The position numbers and the translations under genes were made by a program. This document shows, in pieces, positions 41,788 through 49,674 of a DNA stretch of 64,000 bases. How positions within the stretch are numbered: the stretch's first letter is position 1; each line of letters starts with the position of its first letter. Source of the DNA: Bin87 sp965222895 (lineage in GTDB: Bacteria; Chloroflexota; Dehalococcoidia; Lucifugimonadales; UBA3495); assembly GCA_965222895.1 (NCBI GenBank), contig CBDCVB010000001.1, positions 1,302,001-1,366,000 on the forward strand, read 5' to 3'. The notes beneath the pieces are model-generated. The model worked only from the letters and a program-made list of their open reading frames with translations. It was not told where the DNA came from and ran no database searches.

Positions 41788-42393
41788 TTAGTCGCCCCAG
41801 TAGCGCTGCTCTTTCCACGGGTCGCCGTACATATGATAGCCGTACTGCTCCCAGAAGCCGGGTCGGTCGTCGTCCATAAAGCGGATGCCCTGCAACCACT
41901 TGGCCGACTTCCAGAAGTACAAGTGCGGAACGACCAGACGGGCCGGCCCGCCGTGCTCCGGCTCGATGGGTTTGCCGTCGAATTCAAAGGCCACGAAGCC
42001 GCGACCTTGCAGCACGTCCCAAGTGGGCAGGTTGGTGGTGTAGCCGCCATAGGAATAGGCCATGATGTACGCCGGCGCGTCGGTTACGCCAGCGGCCGCC
42101 AGCAGGTCGTCGATGGTTACGCCCTTCCAGGTGGTATCCAGCTTGCTCCACTTGGTAACGCAGTGGATGTCGGTGTGAATCTCGGTTTCCGGCAGGGAGC
42201 GGAACTCTTCCCAGCTCCACCTGGCAAACTCCTGCCCATCGGCGCCGACCAGAGAGAACGCCCATTTATCCAGAGGCACGCGTTGCGTTGGCCCGGCGGT
42301 CAGCACCGGGAACCCACGTTCCAGGTATTGGCCGGGCGGGATGGGACGAGGCGGTGTCTCGCGGCGGCGTCCGAAAAAACCTCGGGTGGTCAT
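41788..42393 (-). CDS. molybdopterin-dependent oxidoreductase (sulfite oxidase fold)
   Basis: A 201-residue protein of the sulfite oxidase / YedY-like molybdopterin domain. The molybdenum-ligating residue is Cys78 in TDIHCVTKWSK, followed by TWKGVTIDDLL and EHGGPARLVVPHLYFWKSAKW. No signal peptide is seen, so a cytoplasmic, YedY-like or sulfite-oxidase-like activity is possible. GAGGAG precedes ATG 42393. A longer frame to 42525 translates the tRNA-Ser and is rejected. Paired with the flavin reductase downstream. Confidence 0.85.
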   Translation of the reverse strand: MTTRGFFGRRRETPPRPIPPGQYLERGFPVLTAGPTQRVPLDKWAFSLVGADGQEFARWSWEEFRSLPETEIHTDIHCVTKWSKLDTTWKGVTIDDLLAAAGVTDAPAYIMAYSYGGYTTNLPTWDVLQGRGFVAFEFDGKPIEPEHGGPARLVVPHLYFWKSAKWLQGIRFMDDDRPGFWEQYGYHMYGDPWKEQRYWGD

Positions 42394-42440
42394 CGGTAGG
42401 AACTCCTCATCTACACAGGTGCATAATCGGCGCGAAAACC

Positions 42441-42531
42441 TGGCGGAGAGGGCGGGATTCGAACCCGCGATACCCTGGAAGGGTATACCGGTTTTCGAGA
42501 CCGGCGCCTTCAACCACTCGGCCACCTCTCC
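42441..42531 (-). tRNA. trnS: tRNA-Ser (CGA)
   Basis: A 91-nt gene with the long variable arm of serine tRNAs. Acceptor GGAGAGG/CCTCTCC, anticodon loop CTCGAAA (CGA, reads UCG), variable stem ATACCCT/AGGGTAT, T loop TTCGAAT, discriminator G and an encoded CCA end. It lies 47 bp upstream of the molybdopterin gene on the same strand. Confidence 0.94.
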
Positions 42532-42539
42532 GCATCGTA

Positions 42540-42881
42540 GCCATTAGTTATCCCGAAACCCGCTGCGCTTAACGGGTTGCGCGTTCACCACCAGCTTACG
42601 ATTAGAGGTTATTGTACCACTGTAGTCCTTGCATCCTGACCCGGCGGCGCATCCGGTTGCCAGTATCGCCGCCGTCTGGCAGAATGGTGAGGCACGATTG
42701 AGAACGCATCGCCATCGACTCGACGGTGCAATCAGCCTGAGAGTGGCGTGTGAGTACGCCACCGCCGGGCTGTCGGCCGGGGCACGACACGCCTCGGCGT
42801 TGTGATCGACATAGAGTACAATCAACCGGGCAGGTCGTCGGACATACGACGCATCCCGCCAATTGATGGAGGTACCGCCCC
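42540..42881. other. Intergenic, 340 bp
   Basis: Separates tRNA-Ser from thrC. On the minus strand, TGGTACAAT near 42610 is a possible promoter for the tRNA. No gene is supported. Confidence 0.4.
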
Positions 42882-44171
42882 GTGGCGTTTGTCAAAGGAT
42901 TGAAATGCCGGGAGTGCGGCCGGGAATATCCGGGCGAACCCCTCAACGTTTGCGATTTCTGTTTCGGCCCGCTGGAAGTCATCTACGACTACGTGACCAT
43001 TTCAGAAGTCATCAACCACCAGCGTATCAAGGATGGCCCGCTCAGCATCTGGCGCTACGAGGACCTCCTGCCCGCCCAGGCGGATGACCCGGTTGACATC
43101 ATGGCCGGCTTCACTCCGCTGCTCAAGTCGAAAAACCTGGGCAAGCGGCTTGGCCTCAACAACCTGTACATCAAGAACGATAGCGTCAACCCGTCGTTCT
43201 CCTTTAAAGACCGCGTGGTGTCGGTGGCTGCCACCAAAGCCGTTGAGTTCGGTTACGACACGCTGGCCTGCGCCAGCACCGGCAACCTGGCCTGCAGCGT
43301 TGCCGCCCACGCCGCCCGCGCCGGCATCGACGCGATCGTGTTCATCCCCGCCGACCTGGAACGTGGCAAGGTCATCGGCGCCGCAGTTTACAACCCGACC
43401 CTGGTCGCCGTGGAAGGAACCTACGACGAGGTAAACCGGCTGTGCAGCGAGGTCAGCGACAACTATCCCTGGGCTTTCGTCAACATCAATATGCGGCCCT
43501 ATTACGCCGAGGGCAGCAAAACCCTGGGCTACGAGGTGGCCGAGCAACTCGGCTGGCGTCTGCCCGACCACGTGGTGATTCCGTCCGCGTCGGGCGCAAT
43601 GTTCACCAAAATTTGGAAGGGATTCAACGAACTGGCTTGCCTCGGACTGCTGGATGGCGTGGCTCCGCTGCCATTCGGCGCCGACCAGAACACCGTGCAT
43701 CACCCGGCGGTAAAAACTCGGATGCACATGGCACAGGCCGCCGGCTGCTGCCCCATCGTTACTGCCTGGGAGCATAACCAGAACCAGATTCGCCCCGTGC
43801 GTCCCGACAGCATCGCCAAGTCGCTGGCCATCGGCAATCCGGCGGATGGCATTTACTCTCTGCGCGTCATTCGCGAGTCGGACGGCAGCGGTTATGCGGT
43901 GCCTGAAAATCAGATTGTGGAAGGGATCAAGCTGCTGGCCGAAACCGAAGGCATCTTCACCGAAACGGCGGGCGGGGTTACCGTTTCCACGCTGAAGTAT
44001 CTGGCCGAATCCGGAGCCATCGGGGCCGACGAACTCACCGTCGCCTACATCACCGGCAACGGTCTCAAGACGCAGGAAGCCGTAGAGCACGTGGTGAATC
44101 CCCTCATGATAAAACCGATGATGGGTTCGTTTGAAGCGGCGTTGGAAAGCCGGGTGGCGGCGCAGGCCTGA
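42882..44171 (+). CDS. thrC: threonine synthase-like PLP enzyme with zinc ribbon
   Basis: A 429-residue fold type II PLP enzyme. N-terminal zinc ribbon with Cys9/12 and Cys24/27 (LKCRECG, NVCDFCF). The PLP lysine is Lys109 in NPSFSFKDR. ACASTGNLACSVAAHAARAG binds phosphate. Annotated relatives convert phosphohomoserine to threonine. Start GTG 42882 with GGAGG upstream. It is followed by a NIL-domain gene and a ThiS/MoaD-like gene, a setting known from sulfur-carrier-dependent amino acid synthesis, so sulfur chemistry on the same substrate is a fair alternative. Confidence 0.88.
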   Translation: MAFVKGLKCRECGREYPGEPLNVCDFCFGPLEVIYDYVTISEVINHQRIKDGPLSIWRYEDLLPAQADDPVDIMAGFTPLLKSKNLGKRLGLNNLYIKNDSVNPSFSFKDRVVSVAATKAVEFGYDTLACASTGNLACSVAAHAARAGIDAIVFIPADLERGKVIGAAVYNPTLVAVEGTYDEVNRLCSEVSDNYPWAFVNINMRPYYAEGSKTLGYEVAEQLGWRLPDHVVIPSASGAMFTKIWKGFNELACLGLLDGVAPLPFGADQNTVHHPAVKTRMHMAQAAGCCPIVTAWEHNQNQIRPVRPDSIAKSLAIGNPADGIYSLRVIRESDGSGYAVPENQIVEGIKLLAETEGIFTETAGGVTVSTLKYLAESGAIGADELTVAYITGNGLKTQEAVEHVVNPLMIKPMMGSFEAALESRVAAQA

Positions 44172-44236
44172 TGGCCGTTGCTGCCCTGGTTTTGCGACCT
44201 GCCCAGTAATCCAAGACAAGCAATCCGAGACAAGCA

Positions 44237-44479
44237 ATGGCGAAGCAGCGGGTACGGTTCACTTTTTCGGGCGAGTTGGTGCGAGAGCCGATTATCTACC
44301 GGCTCGGACTGGACTTTGACGTGATAACCAACATCCGCCGGGCCGACGTGCGCGCTGATGTCGGTTGGGTAGTCCTTGAACTCGACGGCAACGAGGATGA
44401 CATCCAGCGGGGTTTGGATTGGGTCGGCTCGACGGGTGTCCGCGTGGACCCCATCGCCGGCGACGTAATTGAAGGCTGA
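44237..44479 (+). CDS. NIL-domain protein
   Basis: An 80-residue ferredoxin-like fold NIL domain (KQRVRFTFSGELVREPIIYRL, ADVGWVVLELDG, QRGLDWVGSTGVRVDPI). NIL domains bind small ligands; they sit at the end of methionine ABC transporters and in archaeal homocysteine synthesis proteins. It lies 65 bp after thrC and 84 bp before the ThiS-like gene. Confidence 0.8.
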   Translation: MAKQRVRFTFSGELVREPIIYRLGLDFDVITNIRRADVRADVGWVVLELDGNEDDIQRGLDWVGSTGVRVDPIAGDVIEG

Positions 44480-44563
44480 TACCGGAGAGCCAGGCATCCA
44501 GGATTTTGGGTTGCCGGGTTTCAGGTTGCCGGGTTTAATGAAACAACAGGAGGAGATTCCCTG

Positions 44564-44839
44564 ATGGGCGTAACGGTTCGCATCCCCACACCCCTGCGGC
44601 GCATGACTGGCGGGGCCAACAAGGTTGAGCTGGAAGTGGCCGACCTTTCCCAGATGATTGACCGGCTGGAGTCCGATTACCCGGGTTTCAAAGAAAGGTT
44701 GCTGGACGAGGAGGGCGAGTTGCGTTACTTCGTCAACATCTACGTCAACGGGGAAGACATTCGGTTCGACCAGGGCCTGGGCACCGCGATCAAATCCGGC
44801 GATGAAGTTAGCATAGTCCCCGCGGTGGCCGGCGGCTGA
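44564..44839 (+). CDS. ThiS/MoaD-family sulfur carrier protein
   Basis: A 91-residue beta-grasp protein that ends in Ala-Gly-Gly (IVPAVAGG), the tail that is adenylated and turned into a thiocarboxylate by an E1-like enzyme. Core: RIPTPLRRMTGGANKVELEV and VNIYVNGEDIRFDQGLGT. AGGAGGAG precedes ATG 44564. Third gene of the thrC cluster. It could serve cysteine, homocysteine, thiamine, molybdopterin or tungstopterin synthesis; the E1 enzyme is not in this window. Confidence 0.87.
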   Translation: MGVTVRIPTPLRRMTGGANKVELEVADLSQMIDRLESDYPGFKERLLDEEGELRYFVNIYVNGEDIRFDQGLGTAIKSGDEVSIVPAVAGG

Positions 44840-44867
44840 ACGCCGCACTCTCGCTCCTACTCCCCGG

Positions 44868-44972
44868 CGGCGCACCCTCACCCCCGGCCCCTCTCCCATC
44901 AGGAGAGGGGAGCGCGCTGACGACGTCAACAGCCCCTCTCCAAGTGGGAGAGGGGTTTGAGGTGAGGGCCGC
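44868..44972. repeat. double CCCCTCTCC hairpin repeat
   Basis: Two hairpins with the same 9-bp stem CCCCTCTCC/GGAGAGGGG (44888-44910 and 44933-44955), flanked by CACCCTCACCCCC and GGTGAGGGC, so the whole block is also an inverted repeat. It lies between the ThiS-like gene and an LLM oxidoreductase, where it would act as a transcript end. A shorter relative is at 22241-22276. Confidence 0.7.
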
Positions 44973-45032
44973 CCGCGCTGACATACTGCGCCCGTTATCG
45001 ACTACTAATCCCGTCCCCTGGAGGCATTTTCG

Positions 45033-46082
45033 ATGGCAGAATCAATCAAGATTTCCATGCGCGTTCCCGGCACCTCGCCCATGCCCGAGTTGCTCGACAT
45101 GATCAAACAGGTGGAGGCCGCTGGCTTCGATGGCGCGGGCATACTGGACAGCCAGATGATTTGCCGCGACACCTTCGTCACCATGGGCCTGGCCGCCAAC
45201 GCCACCAGTACCTTGAAGCTGTTCCCGGCGGTCACCAATCCCTTCGGCCGCATCCCCTCCGTGCTGGCCGGCGCCGCCCAGACGGTTGCCGAGATTGCGC
45301 CGGGCCGCACCAGGTTCATCATCGGCACCGGCTACACCTCGGCCAGCACCATCGGACGACGACCGGCCACGCTGCGTCAGATGCGCCGCTGCATCATCGA
45401 GGTCAAGGCGCTGCTGGCCGGCGAGTCGGTGGATTACCACGGACTGTCCAACCGGCTGGACTTTGCGGGCAGCGACGGGGACGCTGGCGTACCGGTGCTC
45501 ATGGCAGCGTCCGGTCCGCGTTCCCTGGAACTGGCGGGCGAAGTCGCCGACGGCGCACTCGTGCTGGTTGGCTACACGCCCGGCATCATCGGCAAGGCGC
45601 TGGAGCACCTGGAAATCGGCGCCAAACGCAGCGGTCGCACGCTGGAAGACCTCGATGTGGTCTTTGCCGTCAGAACCTGCGTCGCCGATTCCATCGACAA
45701 AGCGCGCCAGCTGGCCCGTCCGGTGTCAGTGCATTGGGGATTGATGTGGGGCGGCCCCAACTGGCTGCCCTATTCCGGCCTGGAAATTCCCGAATACGAG
45801 ATTCCGCAAGCCGTCCGCGACGTTTACCCCGACCTTGGCCACGCCCCCAACTGGGATGAAGCCATCGAGTTGACCGAGTTCGTCAGCGACGACGTGAATA
45901 CGCAATTGTGCGACGCCATGGGCCTCATCGGCACGCCCGAACACTGCACCCGGCGCATCGTCGAGATGGCCCAGCACGGCGTAACTCAACTCTACCTAAT
46001 GCCCTGCCTAACCTTCGCCCCGCCCCACGCCGAAGTGCGGGCGTTTGGGGAGCGGATTATTCCGGCGCTGGCGGGGGTTTAA
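45033..46082 (+). CDS. LLM-class flavin/F420-dependent oxidoreductase
   Basis: A 349-residue luciferase-like TIM barrel of the methylene-tetrahydromethanopterin reductase-like (Mer) branch. IKISMRVPGTSP, GFDGAGILDSQM, TSTLKLFPAVTNPFGR, RTRFIIGTGYTSAS and GVPVLMAASGPRSLELAGEVADG are seen. GGAGG precedes ATG 45033. The last 27 codons lie in a 131-bp tandem duplication. Confidence 0.83.
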   Translation: MAESIKISMRVPGTSPMPELLDMIKQVEAAGFDGAGILDSQMICRDTFVTMGLAANATSTLKLFPAVTNPFGRIPSVLAGAAQTVAEIAPGRTRFIIGTGYTSASTIGRRPATLRQMRRCIIEVKALLAGESVDYHGLSNRLDFAGSDGDAGVPVLMAASGPRSLELAGEVADGALVLVGYTPGIIGKALEHLEIGAKRSGRTLEDLDVVFAVRTCVADSIDKARQLARPVSVHWGLMWGGPNWLPYSGLEIPEYEIPQAVRDVYPDLGHAPNWDEAIELTEFVSDDVNTQLCDAMGLIGTPEHCTRRIVEMAQHGVTQLYLMPCLTFAPPHAEVRAFGERIIPALAGV

Positions 46083-46258
46083 TTTACATAGATGCACAGG
46101 ATGGACAGGATATGATTTGGTAATTCCGTATGCCCTGTCTAACCTTCGCCCCGCCCCACGCCGAAGTGCAGGCGTTTGGGGAGCGGATTATTCCGGCGCT
46201 GGCGGGGGTTTAATTTACATGGATGAACAGGATGGACAGGATATGATTTGGTAATCCG
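45999..46258. repeat. 131-bp tandem direct duplication
   Basis: Copy 1 is 45999-46129 and copy 2 starts at 46130 with the same ATGCCCTG start. They differ at a few positions and the second copy repeats the end of the LLM gene (MPCLTFAPPHAEV...) plus the stop and downstream ACAGGATGGACAGGAT repeat. Copy 2 is therefore a dead 3' fragment. It is a recent unequal duplication. Confidence 0.85.
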
Positions 46259-46306
46259 GTCAACCCGGTTAATTCATATTTGACCATATTTGCAGGTAGC
46301 ATAAGT

Positions 46307-46690
46307 ATGTCCGAAATCAAGCAAGTCCAGGATGAAGCGGATTATGATGCGGCGCTGGCTCGTATCACTGAGCTGTTGGATGCCGAACTCGACAGCCCGG
46401 AAGGCGAAGAACTCGACCGGATAACCACTTTGGTGGAAATCTACGAAGATGAGCATTATCCAATGGGTGAGCCTGACCCGGTCTCTATGATTGGGTTTAT
46501 GCTGGACCAGCAAATGGTGACGCGCGAGCAACTGCTCCCCCTGGTCGGCAGCGATGCCAGCCTTGACGCGATACTAGCCGGTCAGGAACCGATTCCGCCG
46601 GGTTTGGCGCAATTGCTGTACGACGAGATTGGTATTGCCACGGAGGCGCTACCCAAAAGCGCGGTTGGGCAGGCGGCGGCGTCAGACTGA
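46307..46690 (+). CDS. HigA-like antitoxin / regulatory protein
   Basis: A 127-residue protein of the HigA-like set: YDAALARITELLDAELDSPEGEELDRITTLVEIYEDEHYP, then a helix-turn-helix-like part QMVTREQLLPLVGSDASLDAILAGQEPIPPGLAQLL. The matching toxin, normally a HigB RNase just upstream, is missing; a tandem duplication lies there instead. ATG 46307 is preferred to 46280. It ends 11 bp before the first restriction gene and may regulate it. Confidence 0.7.
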   Translation: MSEIKQVQDEADYDAALARITELLDAELDSPEGEELDRITTLVEIYEDEHYPMGEPDPVSMIGFMLDQQMVTREQLLPLVGSDASLDAILAGQEPIPPGLAQLLYDEIGIATEALPKSAVGQAAASD

Positions 46691-46701
46691 AAGGGGCTGG
46701 C

Positions 46702-47451
46702 ATGGTTCTTGAAGCGCAATACGTCCAAGCACGAGAGATATTCGGCCGGTTCAAAGCAGGTTTGGAGGAACACGAGGATGTCTTGAGGGAGCTACTGGAG
46801 GCATTTACACTATTGCTTGCAGAGCGTAACACGACCTATCACGAGAATCGGTTTATAGTGGGCGGAGCGGTCGAGCACATCATAGCGGCGGCAATGCGCT
46901 GCGTTGGACTAGACGAGGTAGAGGCGGTGGGATTTGTGAATGACAGAGCGGATATTACGGTTGGAGGGCAAGCATTTTCCTTGAAGTCGGTATTCACCCC
47001 AGGTAGCCCTATCGCTCTAATCAATACACAAGGGGATGGTCAGGCTCAATGGACTGTTCCAACTATTGTGGTGCTTGCTAGTAACAGGGATAGAGGGAAT
47101 AATCGTGGCATAGGCTACGCTGATCCGAGATTGCTGCCCGCCGATGCCACGACGCGTACTCGTGACCAGCTGAAACTAAAACGCCGCCCCTTGTATAATC
47201 TGTTTAGAGAGCAAGGTGATTACCTATTGAGATGTGACGTTCCGGCTAACCCCGAACTGGCTGGTGATGCCTTGCAAATGACGACGGCACTCAGCAAGAA
47301 CGTAGCCAGGGATATTCTTTTCCGGACCATGGAGGGGCAATCACTGTTCAGCGAAGAATCATTGCAACAATTTCTGCAGCGTACTGCGCAGGGTGTCCGT
47401 ATGTTCCCTCGCCTGAGTCACTGCATGGAGCAGCCTAATGACGCAGGGTAA
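46702..47451 (+). CDS. putative restriction endonuclease subunit 1
   Basis: A 249-residue protein that is a paralogue of the next gene. Shared core: ENRFIVGGAVEHI, AMRCVG and Asp84...Lys95 in ADITVGGQAFSLKS. The Asp-x10-Ser-x-Lys pattern is like variants of PD-(D/E)xK restriction enzymes that have SxK (e.g. Cfr10I), and its place beside a methyltransferase supports that role. It has an extra 30-residue C-terminal part (FSEESLQQFLQ) before the shared end. AAGGGG precedes ATG 46702. 14-bp overlap with the next gene. More AT-rich than surrounding metabolic genes. Confidence 0.55.
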   Translation: MVLEAQYVQAREIFGRFKAGLEEHEDVLRELLEAFTLLLAERNTTYHENRFIVGGAVEHIIAAAMRCVGLDEVEAVGFVNDRADITVGGQAFSLKSVFTPGSPIALINTQGDGQAQWTVPTIVVLASNRDRGNNRGIGYADPRLLPADATTRTRDQLKLKRRPLYNLFREQGDYLLRCDVPANPELAGDALQMTTALSKNVARDILFRTMEGQSLFSEESLQQFLQRTAQGVRMFPRLSHCMEQPNDAG

Positions 47452-48085
47452 TGATGCGAGAGATTACGCGCCGCACCGAGGTATTTACCGGAGGCTCCAC
47501 GAAGGCTTGGAAAAATCCCCTGACGTGCTGGACGAATTGTTGCGGGCGCTTGGTCTGCTAATTAGCGAATACGATACCAGCATCAGAGAAAATCGTTTCA
47601 TTGCCGGTGGAGCCACCGAGCGGATATTAGCTACTACGATGCGTTGCGTCGGAATTGCCAATGCGCGGGCTAGGGGATTAGATTTGAGCGATGAGGATAT
47701 TGTGGTGGGCGGTCATCAAATATCGGTCAAGGCATCGTTTACTGGAGGTCGGCAAGCCATTCGCCTTATCAACACGCTGGGTAATTCCAGTGCGACCTGG
47801 CAAACTGCGACGATTTTTGTCTTGGCGAACCGGGGAATCGGCTACGCTGACCCTGCCCTGCTGCCTGATGTGGCAAAGGCGAGCAGCGATGCAGTGATTT
47901 TGCCGCGCAAACCGCTAGATGATTTACACGATGCCCAGCCACAATGGCTGTTACGATGCGCAGTGCCGGCAAAAGCGCAGGACGTTTCGCAGCGGCGGGC
48001 GGCCAGCGAGGCGGTGGCTACGGAGATTTTGCGCCGGACGGCGGCGGGGCAGTCAATGTTCCCAAGGTTGAGTGGGGCGCTCTAG
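47438..48085 (+). CDS. putative restriction endonuclease subunit 2
   Basis: A 215-residue paralogue of the preceding gene: ENRFIAGGATERI, MRCVG, and Asp87...Lys98 in EDIVVGGHQISVKAS, with the same 11-residue spacing as in subunit 1. Shared tail QSMFPRLS. No domain name is certain. The two together look like the split subunits of an enzyme that reads an asymmetric site. The last 33 bp overlap the end of the methyltransferase gene on the other strand. Confidence 0.55.
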   Translation: MTQGNDARDYAPHRGIYRRLHEGLEKSPDVLDELLRALGLLISEYDTSIRENRFIAGGATERILATTMRCVGIANARARGLDLSDEDIVVGGHQISVKASFTGGRQAIRLINTLGNSSATWQTATIFVLANRGIGYADPALLPDVAKASSDAVILPRKPLDDLHDAQPQWLLRCAVPAKAQDVSQRRAASEAVATEILRRTAAGQSMFPRLSGAL

Positions 48086-49027
48086 AAGCCGGCGTTTGCT
48101 AAAGTCCTGCCCTGTTGCGCCAGCATTACCATCGCGCCGGTATTTGGCCGCGCCGTTGGCTGCTTGTCCTAACGGTATCTTGTCAAAGCGCGCTGTGAGT
48201 TGTTTAGCTCGCAGCCGTAGTGGTTCGCCCACCCGTGCTTTAGCGTAATCAATGTATTCCTGCCTCGTGTCATAGCCGACGGGGTCGCGCCCTAACGCGA
48301 CCGCTACTTTGGTAGTTTGGCCGGAACCTACGAATGGATCGAGTATCAAATCTCCCGGATATGACCACCACTTAATGAGTCGGTAGGGGATTTCCTCAGG
48401 AAACGGACAAGGATGATCTATCACTTTGGGTGGTACTGGCGCAATGTGCCAAACATCGTTCGCCTCATCCATTTTGAATAGTTGGTCGATCGGTAACTGC
48501 GCTGCCTTTTTTTCGTCGTCTGTTCGATCTTGGTAAATCGGCGGTCCGGGCTTGCGGAAAATTAGGATGTATTCCTTCATTATGTTGGGGTAAAGGTAGC
48601 CGGGATACGGCCTTTGAATCGCCACGCCAGCGCGTCTTACCCCGGCGGTGGTCTTGTGCCACGTAATGTCTTGATGGAAATCCCAGCCAATTTCGGTAAG
48701 CCTATGAGTCAGGTGGAAGGGCACTGGATAATGTTTACGGTCGTGTAATACTGTGCCAATTACCGCAGCGCAAAAGCCGCCGGGCTTAGTAACTCTGAGA
48801 ACCTCGGCGAAAATCCGGGTTAGCAGGTCCAGATATTCGCCATAATCGCCGAACCCCTCGCTGTATAGGCGGGTGCGATACCACTCGCTGCCATCCCCGT
48901 TCACATGTACATCGTAGTCAATGGCGTTCCAATAGGGCGGCGAAGTCACCGTCAGTGCAACAGTATCGGGCTCTAACTCCAGCATACGTTCGCTGCTGTG
49001 GCAATAGAAATGAGGCTCAGTCATCAT
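48053..49027 (-). CDS. DNA methyltransferase (TSPPY type)
   Basis: A 324-residue beta-group DNA methyltransferase. Motif IV TSPPYWNAIDYD is near the N-terminus and motif I DLILDPFVGSGQTTKVAVALGR near the C-terminus. TSPPY points to N4-cytosine, though N6-adenine cannot be excluded. Convergent with the two putative endonuclease genes, which it would protect against. Two overlapping ATG (49027, 49024) overlap the upstream DUF1828 gene. Confidence 0.85.
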   Translation of the reverse strand: MMTEPHFYCHSSERMLELEPDTVALTVTSPPYWNAIDYDVHVNGDGSEWYRTRLYSEGFGDYGEYLDLLTRIFAEVLRVTKPGGFCAAVIGTVLHDRKHYPVPFHLTHRLTEIGWDFHQDITWHKTTAGVRRAGVAIQRPYPGYLYPNIMKEYILIFRKPGPPIYQDRTDDEKKAAQLPIDQLFKMDEANDVWHIAPVPPKVIDHPCPFPEEIPYRLIKWWSYPGDLILDPFVGSGQTTKVAVALGRDPVGYDTRQEYIDYAKARVGEPLRLRAKQLTARFDKIPLGQAANGAAKYRRDGNAGATGQDFSKRRLLERPTQPWEH

Positions 49028-49445
49028 CAGCCAAGCCCAGGCCGAGAATGTGGGTGATAGTTTGGATTAGCCGAAAAGCGGACGGGCCGATGTCATACGG
49101 GTTGGTCTCTGTTTCCAAGTGTTGGGATTCGCTTACCCTGGTCTGGTAGAGCTCGCACTCGGTGACCCAGAATGCAAGGTCGAGCGGGGGAAGTTCACGG
49201 TTTGGACAGAACCCTTTAAACTCGTTAAGCCAGCTTCTAGTATCGCCCCGGTCACCGAGGACGTACGCTTCGTCGTTGGTTCGGGTTAGGTACAGGATTA
49301 TGGGGTCGCCGTATGGGTAAGTGAACGGAGTGATGATGGCGATCAAATTTTCGCCTCGTTCCTCGATTCTGAAGGCGGTTTCCGTGTAGTGGATCAGCTG
49401 TCCAAAAATTTGAGAGGTGGGCAAACTCTGGGTTACCATAGCCAT
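49017..49445 (-). CDS. DUF1828-like protein
   Basis: A 142-residue protein. ITPFTYPYGDPIILYLTRTNDEAYVLGDRGDTRSWLNEF matches the DUF1828 pattern (TPF...DGDxIxLY...LxDxGxT). Function unknown. It is first in an operon with the DNA methyltransferase (8-11 bp overlap), so it is probably part of the restriction-modification set. AAGGAG precedes ATG 49445; the frame upstream to 49547 adds no conserved residues. Confidence 0.65.
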   Translation of the reverse strand: MAMVTQSLPTSQIFGQLIHYTETAFRIEERGENLIAIITPFTYPYGDPIILYLTRTNDEAYVLGDRGDTRSWLNEFKGFCPNRELPPLDLAFWVTECELYQTRVSESQHLETETNPYDIGPSAFRLIQTITHILGLGLADDD

Positions 49446-49674
49446 AGTTCTCCTTGCCATTACTGATGGTTTGGATCTCAATCTGATAAGCGTAAGCAAA
49501 AAATAGCACAAAAGTTCCAAATTGCCAATAGCTTTCACTGCTGTCATATTTACTGTAATTATAAAAAATATCCCAATTTGATAGTGCTTACGCTAATGCG
49601 GATTACACCGATTTTTGCCTCAAAGCTCTCTATGCAAGTACAATGACCACTAACTTTTACAACTTGGCAAAGCT
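49446..49674. other. AT-rich divergent intergenic region
   Basis: Clearly AT-richer than the rest of the window, with A/T runs such as AATTATAAAAAATATCC. It should hold promoters for the DUF1828-methyltransferase operon and for the mutase operon. It also marks the right edge of the transferred-looking restriction island. No gene. Confidence 0.45.

Noticed and set aside
42394..42525. N-terminal extension of the molybdopterin enzyme
   Set aside because: It translates the tRNA-Ser gene; the ATG at 42393 has its own ribosome site.
43002..44237. 411-codon frame opposite thrC
   Set aside because: No motif; thrC on the other strand is complete.
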